A program made the position numbers and the translations under genes. 64,000 nucleotides of DNA from Melghirimyces profundicolus (GTDB lineage: Bacteria; Bacillota; Bacilli; Thermoactinomycetales; DSM-45169): contig NZ_QBKR01000006.1 in assembly GCF_003054245.1 (NCBI RefSeq), forward strand, positions 1 through 64,000, written 5' to 3'. Below are positions 50,834-58,841 of this stretch, piece after piece. The notes under the pieces are model-generated. The model worked only from the letters and a program-made list of their open reading frames with translations. It made no database searches and was not told the DNA's origin. Within the stretch, counting starts at the first letter, position 1. Every line of letters begins with the position of its first letter.

Positions 50834-51289
50834 TCATGCGGATTTTTGCGATTTCTCCATTTCCTTTTTAATTTTCTTGAAAAAGTCTTTAATAATCAGT
50901 TTGGATACACCCCCGAGCATCCTTTGCCCGACGGCGGCGATCTTTCCGCCAACTTCCGCTTGGTATGTGTAAGCCAAGTCGGTGGTCTGTTCCCCATGGG
51001 GCGTCAGGTCAAGCACCCCTTCGGCATCGACGAAACCGGGGGCTCCCTTTCCGTGCAAAACCAGCTTGAAATGTCGGGGTGCTTCGATGTCTTCCAGGGA
51101 TATGTCGGCCTTGTATTTTCCTTTGACGGAGGCGATCCCGATGGCGAGATCGGCGGTGTAGCGGTTCTCCCCCACACGCTCCATCTTTTGGCATCCCATG
51201 ATGCACGCCTGCAAGACTTCCGGATCGCGCAGTTTTTCAAATACCACCTCGACCGGTCCGTTCAGGTGGATGTTTCCTTTTCCGTTCAT
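50834..51289 (-). CDS. CoxG-like SRPBCC-domain protein
   Basis: 151 aa from MNGKGNIHLNG. SRPBCC/CoxG fold: VFEKLRDPEVLQACIMGCQKMERVG is the family start, then YTADLAIGIASVKGKYKADI and TYQAEVGGKIAAVGQRML. The tail KKIKKEMEKSQKSA is basic and may bind the membrane. CoxG is thought to dock CO dehydrogenase to the membrane or help electron transfer to quinone. The ATG overlaps the large-subunit stop by four bases (ATGA); the longer upstream frame runs antiparallel inside that gene and is not used. Confidence 0.88.
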   Translation of the reverse strand: MNGKGNIHLNGPVEVVFEKLRDPEVLQACIMGCQKMERVGENRYTADLAIGIASVKGKYKADISLEDIEAPRHFKLVLHGKGAPGFVDAEGVLDLTPHGEQTTDLAYTYQAEVGGKIAAVGQRMLGGVSKLIIKDFFKKIKKEMEKSQKSA

Positions 51290-53715
51290 TTCTCTCCCTC
51301 CAGTATCGGCTGTTTGTTCTCGGCTTTCCGAATCAAGGACCAGATACGGTCGGGTGTCAGCGGCAATGTATCGATGGAGAGGTCGAAGGGTTGAAGCGCA
51401 TCGGCAACGGCGTTGGCGATCACCACCGGCGCGCTCATGGTGTTCCCTTCCCCGAGCCCCTTCGCCCCCAGCGGGGTGAGCGGGGACGGGGTCTCCAGGT
51501 GTTTCACTGTGACCGGTGGGATCTCCGTCGCCGTCGGGCAAAGGTAATCCATGAAACTTCCCGACAGGAACTGACCGTTCGCGTCATAAGCCAGCTCTTC
51601 ATACAACGCCCCGCCCAGCCCGTGAACCAAGCCGCCCAAGATCTGTCCGTCCACGATCAACGGATTCAACAGCTTGCCGGCATCGTGAACCGTCACATAA
51701 TCCAAAATATCGATTTGGCCAGTTTCGGGATCCACCTCGACCAGGACGGCATCGGCAACAAATCCGTAGGTGACGGACCCGTTGACGAGATCCTTCTCAT
51801 CCGGGGGCATCGCCGTGGGAATCGTGAAGAACGCAGTTTCATGAATCCCCGGTTCCACACCCTCCGGCAATGCCTGCGGATTCCAGTGTGCCGATCCGAT
51901 CAGGCGCCTCAAGGAAACACTCTTCGACGGATCGTCCTTGCCAATGGCCTTTCCATCTTTCAGCTCCAACGCCTCGGACGGCACTTGCAGTTGTTTCCCG
52001 GCAATCTCCAGGATTTTTTTCCTTACCTTTTGAGCGGCATGGTACACAGCACTCGAACCGACCGGGGCAAAACGGCTGGAATAACTCCCGGAGGCGACCG
52101 TCCAGGGACTCGTCGACGTATCCATCTCCGCGATCACCCGTACGGAGTGGGGATCGACCCCCAATACCTCCCCGACAATCTGGGAAGCGACCGTCTCATG
52201 TCCCTGACCGCTCGGGACCGTACTGATCCGAACACTGATCCCCCCCATCGGGTCAATGGAAACCGTAGCCCCCTCCGCGCAACCTGATTTCGGGAGGGAT
52301 TTTGCCCTTTCCTCCGGGGTCAGCGCCATTGTGATATATCCCATGTTGGACCCCGAGGGCTCCACAATGCAGGCCAAACCAATTCCAAGGTACCGTCCCT
52401 CCGCCCGTGCTTCTTTCTGCCGCTTTTTCCATTCGTCATATTTTGCACACTCAAGCACCGTCTCAAAGCCCTTTTGGTAATCGCCGCTGTCGTACATCCC
52501 TCCCGAAGCCGTGCGATAGGGAAAGTCGTCTTTGGCGATCAAGTTCTTCCGTATGACGTCCGCCGGGTCCATCCCCAATTGTTTCGCGATCATCGGGATC
52601 AACCTCTCCAGGGGGAAGTAATGCTGCGGTCCTCCGTAGCCACGAATCAAGCCCGTGGGGCTCTTGTTGGTCATCACAGCCACGGTGTGCATACGCAAGT
52701 TTTTGACTTTATAAGCCCCTGTGGTGTTGGAATGCGTCCGGTACAGAGAAGCCGGTTCTGGAGCACGGATATACCCGCCGACATTGTCCACGATTTTCAT
52801 CTTTAAACCGGTAATGGTACCGTCTCTCTTCACAGCAGCTTCAATCCAGGTGACACGGTCGGTCCCGCTGGAGCTGGCAAACAGATGTTCTTGCCGGTCT
52901 TCGATCCACTTCACCGGAAGGCCTACTTTTTTGGAGACCACGGCCATCAGGACCATATAGGGAAAAACGCCTGATTTAATGCCATAACTTCCACCGATGT
53001 CTTTCGGAATGATAATCCGCAGCCGGTTGCTGGGGACCTGCAAAGCGGCGGCCATGACCGATTGCAGAGTAAAGGGACCATGAAAGTTGGACCAAATGGT
53101 AAAGTGGTTTTCGCTGGGGTCATGGTGGGCGATCACACCGTACGTCTCAACCGGAGTGGCGCTGAACTTCGGAAAGTTGAATTTGTGACTGACCACCAGA
53201 TCGGCCTCGGAAAACGCACCGTCCACGTCGCCGTAGTCAAACGTGCGGTCGTTTGCGATATTCGTCCCCACTTGATCGTGCAGAACAGGAGCGTCGGGCT
53301 CAAGGGCTTTTTCAATGTCGACCACGGCCGGAAGCGGTTCGTATTCGACCTCGATCGCATCCAGAGCGTCTTCAGCCAAATACCGGTTTTTTGCCACCAC
53401 GACGGCAACCGGTTCCCCGGCAAAACGAACTTTCTCCACAGCCAACGAATAGTATTCGACCGGTGCTGTGACCCCAACGGGGAACGGTTGGGTCCACCGC
53501 GCGACGTCCCTCCCTGTCACCACACCTTTGACCCCGGGCATTTGTTCTGCCCGTTCCGTATGGATTCCCTTTATCCGTGCATGGGGATAAGGACTTCGGA
53601 GGATGGCTGCATGGTGGAGATTTGGGAGGGGTTGTAAATCTTCCATATAGGTCCCCCGTCCCGTCATCAAACGGGCATCCTCCGTCCTTCGGATCCGTCG
53701 ACCAATCGTTTTCAT
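51286..53715 (-). CDS. Molybdenum hydroxylase, large catalytic subunit (CoxL/XdhA-like)
   Basis: 809 aa. The N-terminal a/b hammerhead (IGRRIRRTEDARLMTGRGTYMEDL) is followed by the Mo-binding domain. Motifs: KDIGGSYGIKSG (MCD contact), the substrate-loop IRGYGGPQ near residue 365, GSGSYSSRF-like SGSYSSRFAPVGS and the catalytic Glu in GAKGLGEGNT near residue 758. In true aerobic CO dehydrogenase the loop carries AYRCSFR with the Cu-binding Cys; here there is no such Cys, so CO oxidation is unlikely. RGYGGPQ is closer to xanthine-dehydrogenase-like enzymes that hydroxylate N-heteroaromatics. The start is the ATG of MKTIGRR after AAAGGAGG; it overlaps the mocA end by four bases. Confidence 0.92.
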   Translation of the reverse strand: MKTIGRRIRRTEDARLMTGRGTYMEDLQPLPNLHHAAILRSPYPHARIKGIHTERAEQMPGVKGVVTGRDVARWTQPFPVGVTAPVEYYSLAVEKVRFAGEPVAVVVAKNRYLAEDALDAIEVEYEPLPAVVDIEKALEPDAPVLHDQVGTNIANDRTFDYGDVDGAFSEADLVVSHKFNFPKFSATPVETYGVIAHHDPSENHFTIWSNFHGPFTLQSVMAAALQVPSNRLRIIIPKDIGGSYGIKSGVFPYMVLMAVVSKKVGLPVKWIEDRQEHLFASSSGTDRVTWIEAAVKRDGTITGLKMKIVDNVGGYIRAPEPASLYRTHSNTTGAYKVKNLRMHTVAVMTNKSPTGLIRGYGGPQHYFPLERLIPMIAKQLGMDPADVIRKNLIAKDDFPYRTASGGMYDSGDYQKGFETVLECAKYDEWKKRQKEARAEGRYLGIGLACIVEPSGSNMGYITMALTPEERAKSLPKSGCAEGATVSIDPMGGISVRISTVPSGQGHETVASQIVGEVLGVDPHSVRVIAEMDTSTSPWTVASGSYSSRFAPVGSSAVYHAAQKVRKKILEIAGKQLQVPSEALELKDGKAIGKDDPSKSVSLRRLIGSAHWNPQALPEGVEPGIHETAFFTIPTAMPPDEKDLVNGSVTYGFVADAVLVEVDPETGQIDILDYVTVHDAGKLLNPLIVDGQILGGLVHGLGGALYEELAYDANGQFLSGSFMDYLCPTATEIPPVTVKHLETPSPLTPLGAKGLGEGNTMSAPVVIANAVADALQPFDLSIDTLPLTPDRIWSLIRKAENKQPILEGEK

Positions 53716-54235
53716 TCGCTTTGTCCTCCTTTCACGATGACCCGTAAATAATCTTCCAGCGTATCCACATCCTCCAAAGGAGGAACTTCCGCAGGAACCC
53801 GTACGCACTGATCCGGATGTTGATGGATGATCGATTTCGCGCCCTGATCCCCGGTCAGCCGCAACAAATCGGGAAAACAGGATGGGTCGAACAGGACCGG
53901 GTGCCCCGGTTGCCCTTGATATACCGTTCGTACAATGATGTTATCGGTTCTGCCGGCGGATTCGATCACCCTCTCCACCACAAAAGGGTCAGGCAAGGTG
54001 GGTCAGCGAGAAGAATCGCTGCTCCGGAAGCGGTCTCGGGCAAATATTTCACTCCTGTCCGGATCGAGGAGCTCATTCCGAGATGGGCTTCTTCGTTCCA
54101 GCAGATGTGTACGGGGAGATCGCGCAATTCATTTTCCATCTCCGGAAACTGTGTGTTCAGGACAACACAGACACCGGCTGACCGTACGGCCACCGCCTTT
54201 TTCTCGACATGCCGGAGCATGCTTTGAAACGGCAC
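53712..54235 (-). pseudogene. Broken MocA-type molybdopterin cytidylyltransferase
   Basis: Two adjoining frames match one MobA/MocA-like protein. The first (53985-54235) reads HLGMSSSIRTGVKYLPE and AAILLADPPCLT; the second (53712-53996) reads PFVVERVIES, GQPGHPVLFDPSCFPDLL and LTGDQGAKSII. One base added in the GGG run at 53986-53988 would join them. The expected nucleotide-binding start LAAGxSxRMG, about 25-30 residues, is absent: the frame opens four bases after the xdhC stop. MocA normally makes the cytosine dinucleotide cofactor that enzymes of this group need. The copy is probably dead, so the enzyme would depend on another MocA, or part of the damage is a sequencing artefact. Confidence 0.72.
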
Positions 54236-54236
54236 G

Positions 54237-55397
54237 TCAGATCCCGGCCTCTACACCCACAGGATCCGGTACCCGTTCATGAATGGGACCTTTTCGCAGA
54301 CGGAGCGGCCGACCGCTGCGTCCGCTCCTGGATGCAACCACTTCCGATAAAATACTGAGCGCGATCTCCTCCGGAGTTTCGGCCCCGATATCCAAGCCCA
54401 CGGGAGCGTGGAGTTTTTCCAACATCCCCTTGGTAAGCGGCACTCCCTGTGACTCGATGTCGCGTAACAGCTTTTCGGTTCGTTTTCTGGGCCCCAATAC
54501 CCCCAAATACGGAAACGGATAAGGAAGTAATTTACCAAGAAAAAGGCGGTCTTGCTGGTAATGGTGGGTCATGATGACAACGCTTGTGGCCTTATCCGGA
54601 GCGACTCCTTCCACGAATTCACCCCTGGGAAGCAACACCACGCGATCCGCCGGGGGAAAACGCTTTGAATTGGCATATTCCGGGCGATGATCGACAACCG
54701 TGACATGCCAGTCAAGCAGTTTCGCTTTTTTCACCAGTGGCAGAGCATCCGCTCCCCCTCCGAATATCAACAATCGGGGAACCGGTTTCATCGTTTCGAT
54801 ATAACATGCGACGTTGATCCGCTCTCCTTTATGCGTCTTCATCGTCACCTGAACCAGCTTCGAACGGTCCGCCTCCCGAAGACAGGAGGCAACTCGCGCC
54901 GCTTCCTCCCAACCTTCTGTGTGAACGCTTCCATTTTGTCTGTCTGATATCCGTTGGGTTCCAGGCGGGATCCGATCCCCTTCGGATTGGATCACGGTCA
55001 TCACGGAAAAAGGAGCCGTTGCCGTCAGTTGCTTGCGGAAGACATTCAACAACCCTTTCGCCATGGAAGGGTTGCGAACCGGGTCAAAGGGTTGAAGCCA
55101 GATTGAAAGTGATCCATTGCATCCCAGACCGAGTCCCCAAAGCAGATCCCCTTCCCCCCGAAAATCATACTTGATGGTTCGTGGAGCTCCCTCTTGTAAG
55201 ACGGATTGAGCGTGTTCATAAATATCCTCTTCGACACACCCTCCACTTAACGTTCCAATGATTCTCCCGGAGTTGAGGATCAAGCTTTTAGCCCCGACCT
55301 GTCGGTAGGTGGAGCCCCCGGTGTCAATAATCGTCGCCACAACGGCCGGGGTTTTGCTGTCCCAGTGCAGCTTCAACTCTTTATAAAGGTCCACCAT
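54237..55397 (-). CDS. XdhC/CoxI-family molybdenum hydroxylase maturation factor
   Basis: 386 aa. The N-terminal XdhC/CoxI domain has TIIDTGGSTYRQVGAKSLI and GTLSGGCVEEDI; the C-terminal Rossmann domain has IFGGGADALPLVKKAK, VVDHRPEYAN and ending GRSGRPLR. XdhC proteins bind the finished Mo cofactor, promote its sulfuration and insert it into the apo large subunit. It is the first gene of the minus-strand unit and lies just before the mocA remnant. The reading frame starts with ATG after a weak site; no better start is visible. Confidence 0.9.
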   Translation of the reverse strand: MVDLYKELKLHWDSKTPAVVATIIDTGGSTYRQVGAKSLILNSGRIIGTLSGGCVEEDIYEHAQSVLQEGAPRTIKYDFRGEGDLLWGLGLGCNGSLSIWLQPFDPVRNPSMAKGLLNVFRKQLTATAPFSVMTVIQSEGDRIPPGTQRISDRQNGSVHTEGWEEAARVASCLREADRSKLVQVTMKTHKGERINVACYIETMKPVPRLLIFGGGADALPLVKKAKLLDWHVTVVDHRPEYANSKRFPPADRVVLLPRGEFVEGVAPDKATSVVIMTHHYQQDRLFLGKLLPYPFPYLGVLGPRKRTEKLLRDIESQGVPLTKGMLEKLHAPVGLDIGAETPEEIALSILSEVVASRSGRSGRPLRLRKGPIHERVPDPVGVEAGI

Positions 55398-55461
55398 CTT
55401 CCACCACCATTCCGTCGTACGATCTATACCAGGCTGCCTTGATTTTGCCCATGCTTTCCAT

Positions 55462-55490
55462 TTGTCAGATAATCACCGCTTGCTTATAAT
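55462..55490 (+). promoter_or_regulatory. Sigma-A-type promoter for ligase 2 and the response regulator
   Basis: TTGTCA at 55462-55467, 17-base spacer, TATAAT at 55485-55490. The leader to the ligase ATG is about 160 nt. The divergent minus-strand promoter of xdhC should lie in the same 260-base region but was not pinned down. Confidence 0.6.
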
Positions 55491-55655
55491 CATAGAAAAC
55501 ATTTAAATATTCTTGTTTTAAAATCTTCGCATCACCCATTTCAACTTTTTGCTCCAGCCTGATGATGTTGAAAGCGGTTTCCTGTGTGGCGAAATAAGGA
55601 TTTGCCAAAGCAGAAAACCATCAAAGCGTTAATTTGTATCGAAGGGGACGGTGTG

Positions 55656-57230
55656 ATGAATCTGGGAAGACTTTTCGAATTCGCTGCTGAACGGCATCCG
55701 GAACGGGTGGCTCTCGTTCAGGACAAGCGGCGTTGGACCTATGCACAGTTAAACCAAGAAGTAAATCGCATGGCTGTTTCCCTGCAAAAATTAGGCCTCG
55801 GCAATGGCGACCGAATAGCCGTCTTGATGAACAATCGAATGGAAATGATGGTACTGTTTTGGGCCGCACAAAAAATCGGAGCTGTATTCGCTCCGATCAA
55901 TATTCGGCTTTCGGCCGAAGATATAAAATATTGTGTGAATGATTTGGAAGCAAAGGCCTTGTTTTTTGAAAGGACCAGCTACCATGCAGCCATTAAAGAC
56001 ATCCGGGATCAATTAAACGAAAGACCCGTCTTTATTGGTTTGGATGACGAAGGAGCCGACTTATCTTACCCGGAGTTAATCCGACAGGGCCAGGATACAT
56101 TTGAAGCGGTTCACCTCGGCGGTGACGATTTATCCGTGATCCTCTATACTTCGGGAACGGTGGACCGTCCAAAGGGAGTTCCCCACAGTCACAACAACGA
56201 ATACGCATCCGTGACAGCTCACATCATCCAACAAGGTTATGAACCATTTGACAGTACATTGGGTGCCATTCCGCTGTATCACACGATGGGTCTGCATTGC
56301 TTTCTGTCCATTATGATGTTGAACGGGAAATTCGTCGTGGTTCCGGAGTTTGACAGCTATGAGGCCGCTCAAAAAATAACGGAAGAGGGAATCAGCTGCC
56401 TTTACCTGACACCGACCATGTACCACGATATGGTAAATGATACCCGGATGGAGGATTTTGATTTTACTTCACTCCGGACGATCGGCTACGCCGGATCACC
56501 GATGTCTAAAACGTTGATTTCCAAATGCGACCAACTCTTCCGCCCGGAAAAGTTTGTCAATCATTACGGAAGCACGGAAGTTTATACGTTTACAACCTGT
56601 ACCGATGTCCGAAAAAAACCGGGTTGCGCCGGAAAACCGGGGATTCATCAGAATATTCGATTGGTCTCTCCGGACACCGAGGGGAATTCAGAACCGTCGG
56701 ATATCGTCTCCCCGGGGGAGATGGGGGAAATTATTGTCGATACCCGCTCGGTCGAAGCCTTTAAAGGGTATTGGAACCGTCCGGACGCAACACGTAAAGC
56801 CATCCGGAAAGGATGGTATTTTACCGGAGACCTGGGAGTGTTTGACGATGAAGGGGAATTGTATGTCATCGGCCGGCTAGACGAGATGATCCTTTCCGGG
56901 GGCGAAAACATTCACCCCCATGAGATCGAGTCCGTACTCTCTGAACATCCCGCCGTGAAAGAGGCTGTCGTTATCGGAGAACAAGACGATCGATGGGGGC
57001 AGATTATTTCCGCTTTCATCGTTCCCAAAGACCGGTCGGTCACGGTACAGGATTTGGATCTCTTCTGCAAAGAACATCAAAAGTTGTCAAACTATAAACG
57101 ACCGAGAAAATACGTATTTGTTTCCGAAATTCCCCGAATGCCCTCTGGGAAAATTCTTCGCCGAAAACTGCGAAACAGGGAGATGATCCATCTTCTCAAC
57201 GAGGAGGGATCCACTTGGCCGAATTATTAG
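55656..57230 (+). CDS. Second acyl/aryl-CoA ligase (ANL superfamily)
   Basis: 524 aa, same architecture as the ligase at 47836 and clearly paralogous (shared segments such as HPERVALVQD/HPDKTALVEG and KPGCAGKxGxHQ). A3 is ILYTSGTVDRPKGVPHSH, in which the usual TTGxPKG is TVDRPKG, a substitution next to the phosphate loop. A5 is VNHYGSTEVYT, A8 is GRLDEMILSGGENIHP and the A10 Lys is SGKILRRKL. Start ATG (MNLGRLFEF) after AAGGGG; upstream in-frame ATG without a ribosome site. The altered A3 could lower activity or shift substrate. The gene overlaps the response regulator at its end. Confidence 0.88.
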   Translation: MNLGRLFEFAAERHPERVALVQDKRRWTYAQLNQEVNRMAVSLQKLGLGNGDRIAVLMNNRMEMMVLFWAAQKIGAVFAPINIRLSAEDIKYCVNDLEAKALFFERTSYHAAIKDIRDQLNERPVFIGLDDEGADLSYPELIRQGQDTFEAVHLGGDDLSVILYTSGTVDRPKGVPHSHNNEYASVTAHIIQQGYEPFDSTLGAIPLYHTMGLHCFLSIMMLNGKFVVVPEFDSYEAAQKITEEGISCLYLTPTMYHDMVNDTRMEDFDFTSLRTIGYAGSPMSKTLISKCDQLFRPEKFVNHYGSTEVYTFTTCTDVRKKPGCAGKPGIHQNIRLVSPDTEGNSEPSDIVSPGEMGEIIVDTRSVEAFKGYWNRPDATRKAIRKGWYFTGDLGVFDDEGELYVIGRLDEMILSGGENIHPHEIESVLSEHPAVKEAVVIGEQDDRWGQIISAFIVPKDRSVTVQDLDLFCKEHQKLSNYKRPRKYVFVSEIPRMPSGKILRRKLRNREMIHLLNEEGSTWPNY

Positions 57231-57985
57231 TCGTAGATAACGAGATCGAGAGCCGCCAGGCTGTTTGTTCCATTGTTGAAGGAAGCCAATACCATTACCT
57301 GACGATTTATGAAGCGGAGACGGTTTCTCAGGGAATATCCATTCTAAAGCGTGTTCGACCCAATGTGGTGATCATGGATCTGTCTTTGCCCGACCAAGAT
57401 GGTTTCGTACTCGGAAAAATGGCGCTTGATCTGTATCCTCAAATACCCATTATCGTTTTAACACAGTTAAAGTTGTTTCATACGGTACAAACTTGCATCA
57501 ATATTGGCTTTTCCGCGTATTTATTAAAACCCGTCTTAAAAAGCGAATTATTGTCCGTTTTTGATCGATGGATGATCCGCGAAATGAGCAAAGAAGTCGA
57601 TGAATGGATACCAAAGAACCATATTTCAGATGAAGTGGAAACCGACTTTGCCAATCCCATTCAGACAGCTCTTCGATACATTCAGGCAAAGTATCAAAAA
57701 CCGATCACGTTAAAGGAAGTGGCAAATCATGTCTATCTGAGTCCTTCCCATTTCAGCCGCCTGTTCAAATCGGAAACGGGTGTAACGTTTATTGAGTACC
57801 TTACACGTTACCGAGTAGAAAAATCGAAGGGGTTGCTCAAAATGACCTCCCTTCCAGTCGAGGTCATCTCGGATTACTTGGGCTTTACAAGCGCAGGATA
57901 CTTTTCCACGACATTTAAACGTCTGGAAGGCAAAACACCGAGTGAATACCGAAAAATATTTTCCAAATTCAAGAAACCGATATGA
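57215..57985 (+). CDS. Response regulator with AraC-type DNA-binding domain
   Basis: 256 aa. Receiver domain at residues 2-115: Asp8, the phosphoacceptor Asp55 in VIMDLSLPDQDGF, Thr83 in IVLTQLK and Lys105 in YLLKPV. The AraC domain at about 150-250 has both helix-turn-helices (LKEVANHVYLSPSHFSRLFK and ISDYLGFTSAGYFSTTFKR). It is of the YesN type, normally paired with a YesM-type sensor kinase, but no kinase gene lies in the window. The TTG start lies inside the 3' end of ligase 2, with GGAGGGATCC as ribosome site, so the two are coupled. It probably controls this catabolic region (inference). Confidence 0.9.
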   Translation: MAELLVVDNEIESRQAVCSIVEGSQYHYLTIYEAETVSQGISILKRVRPNVVIMDLSLPDQDGFVLGKMALDLYPQIPIIVLTQLKLFHTVQTCINIGFSAYLLKPVLKSELLSVFDRWMIREMSKEVDEWIPKNHISDEVETDFANPIQTALRYIQAKYQKPITLKEVANHVYLSPSHFSRLFKSETGVTFIEYLTRYRVEKSKGLLKMTSLPVEVISDYLGFTSAGYFSTTFKRLEGKTPSEYRKIFSKFKKPI

Positions 57986-58216
57986 CTATTATGCGAGGCC
58001 GTTTAAGCCAAGGGAGATGGCTTTCTTCCCCCGCATGAGAAAAGAGTCTGCCTGATGATCACACTCCCCTGAAACTGAATCTGAATTCAGTTTTCCCATT
58101 GAGACACCAAAAATGAACCCCTTCCCAATGTTTCATTCCAGGTTCATGATAATTTCTCCGAAGGGAAGTGTAAAATAAGGAGAGGGGCGACCCATGGGCA
58201 ACGAAGGAGGATTAAC

Positions 58217-58474
58217 ATGGCAATCCAACATAACATGCCGGTATCGGAGATTGTTCAGATCTGGCCGGAAACGGTACCGGTTCTGGAGGAAAGGGGCATT
58301 CCATCGGATGTCGATGATCCGCTTCACAAGATCGCCTATGGGAATGCGTTGGCGGAACTTGTGAAGGATCTGAATGCCGCGGTCCAAAGTTCCGGAAAGA
58401 CATGCCCGAAAGCGGATGAAATGGATCCCCCGGCTCGCCGCCCCTGTAAGGAGGACAAACAAAGAAAATTCTGA
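58217..58474 (+). CDS. Small DUF1858-like protein
   Basis: 85 aa. Residues 7-55 fit the DUF1858/ScdA-N-like helical domain: MPVSEIVQIWPETVPVLEERGI matches the usual ..vieivekyPe...vL..yGi, and DPLHKIAYGNALAEL replaces the usual tLeeaa...gid; the family's Cys is not in its usual place. The C-terminal 25 residues are charged and contain two cysteines. Start ATG after GAAGGAGG with the best ribosome site in this stretch. Function in the family is unclear. Confidence 0.7.
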   Translation: MAIQHNMPVSEIVQIWPETVPVLEERGIPSDVDDPLHKIAYGNALAELVKDLNAAVQSSGKTCPKADEMDPPARRPCKEDKQRKF

Positions 58475-58841
58475 GCAGAGTCCCGCCCAACGGGCCGCTT
58501 GCTTTAAAGTGCAGCGTGAACGCAGCCTTATTACTTCTTCCCATACCTGTATCAGCTGGATACAGCCCTGTTTCCCTTCAGAATCCGGTGTTTTTACTGT
58601 CCCGGCTGATTTTTCACCCCTGAAGATTATATCCTCATGGGTTTTATTGTGTTACCCGATACTCAGAAAGACTTATTCCAAAGTTGAAAACCTTGATAAA
58701 ATACACAATAAACTGTATCATTTAAAATATATATTGGATTTTTGACCGACAATTACTATATATATTATTCAATGATTTACAATCTGAGCGCTCCTATCAT
58801 CAGGATGGCAAATTTAAAAACTATACCGAGGTGTCGCTGAA
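58475..58841. other. AT-rich intergenic region upstream of the TagF-like gene
   Basis: About 370 bases, the beginning of a visibly AT-richer block. It should hold the promoter for the teichoic acid polymerase-like gene: TTGAAA near 58684 and GATAAAAT near 58697 are suggestive but too close for a standard promoter, and TATATATTATT near 58760 is another -10-like site. No gene found. Confidence 0.35.

Noticed and set aside
51391-53637. Several long plus-strand open frames opposite the large Mo-hydroxylase subunit (for example 51391-52287)
   Set aside because: They are antisense shadows of a clear 809-residue enzyme in a GC-rich gene, with no ribosome sites and low-complexity Arg/Pro-rich products.
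51286-53715. Annotation as aerobic carbon monoxide dehydrogenase
   Set aside because: The CoxL active-site loop with the Cu-binding Cys is missing; RGYGGPQ is present instead, and the neighbours are aromatic-acid genes.
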